In this document: positions 6,677 through 6,733 of the stretch, piece by piece | Layout: every line of letters begins with the position of its first letter | How positions within the stretch are numbered: position 1 is the first letter of the stretch | The notes under the pieces: model-generated | Told to the model about the DNA's origin: nothing | Databases searched by the model: none | What the model saw: the letters and a program-made list of their open reading frames with translations, nothing else | DNA from: Lachnospiraceae bacterium | Lineage (GTDB): Bacteria > Bacillota > Clostridia > Lachnospirales > Lachnospiraceae | DNA: 6,733 bases | Direction of reading: 5' to 3' | Assembly (NCBI GenBank): GCA_003488445.1 | Contig: DNLO01000109.1 | Coordinates: forward strand, 1-6,733 | Program-made: the position numbers and the translations under genes

Positions 6677-6733
6677 CTATCCCTTCAGCACCTTGTATCC
6701 CATGTAACGGGCGAGTTCGGACAGCTCCTTCTC
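6677..6733 (-). CDS. C-terminal end of an unrecognised upstream gene (partial)
   Basis: The minus strand from the window edge reads EKELSELARYMGYKVLKG and then TAG at 6679-6677. Codon choice (GAG, AAG, CTG, GCC, GGA) resembles the neighbouring genes, and the orientation is shared. Eighteen residues are too few to name a family. No T-tract terminator is seen directly after the stop, so transcripts may continue into the AraC leader. A plus-strand frame opening at the ATG at 6662 is also free of stops to the window edge, so the assignment is not certain. Confidence 0.5.
   Translation of the reverse strand, partial: EKELSELARYMGYKVLKG

Noticed and set aside
6662..6733. Plus-strand gene starting at ATG 6662
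   Set aside because: The frame is open to the window edge, but GGAGG at 6641-6645 is too far from the ATG for a normal ribosome binding site, and the opposing minus-strand reading fits the local codon use and gene direction better. Not fully excluded.

Overview
The window holds four complete and two partial protein-coding genes, all on the minus strand, so transcription runs from high to low coordinates. Base composition is close to even. The gene content (AraC-type regulators, a YesM/YesN-like two-component pair, a cytoplasmic family 31 glycosidase and a sugar ABC transporter permease) fits a carbohydrate-utilisation locus of a Firmicute, most likely a gut or rumen Clostridia/Lachnospiraceae member. 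This assignment rests on gene style and organisation, not on a marker gene.

Layout in transcription order. At 6733-6677 is the last 18 codons of an unrecognised upstream gene. The 6591-6676 gap carries a possible promoter and a striking inverted repeat that contains the ribosome binding site of the next gene and ends in five T residues. At 6590-5712 is a cupin/AraC-family regulator. After 13 nt comes a GH31 alpha-glycosidase (5698-3248). Its stop codon overlaps the start of a sensor histidine kinase (3251-1455) in an ATGA junction, and the kinase overlaps by 23 nt an AraC-type response regulator (1477-722). These four genes look like one operon. A 116-nt intergenic region (606-721) then holds a perfect LacI-type operator palindrome and an array of alternating GTGAT/ATCAC pentamers. 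It is followed by the 5' two thirds of a MalF/UgpA-like ABC permease (605-1, running off the window).

How the genes probably work together: the membrane kinase senses a sugar-related signal outside the cell or through a binding protein and phosphorylates the response regulator. That regulator plausibly activates the adjacent transporter operon. The imported oligosaccharide or glycoside is cleaved in the cytoplasm by the GH31 enzyme. The AraC protein, which has its own ligand-binding cupin domain, gives a second, cytoplasmic input. A LacI-family protein encoded elsewhere may add a third through the palindrome at 671-682. The substrate cannot be named from the sequence alone.

No RNA genes, mobile elements, CRISPR arrays or origins were seen. 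The families are ordinary. The least ordinary features are the hairpin over the AraC ribosome binding site and the operator architecture before the permease. No stretch longer than about 300 nt lacks a gene.
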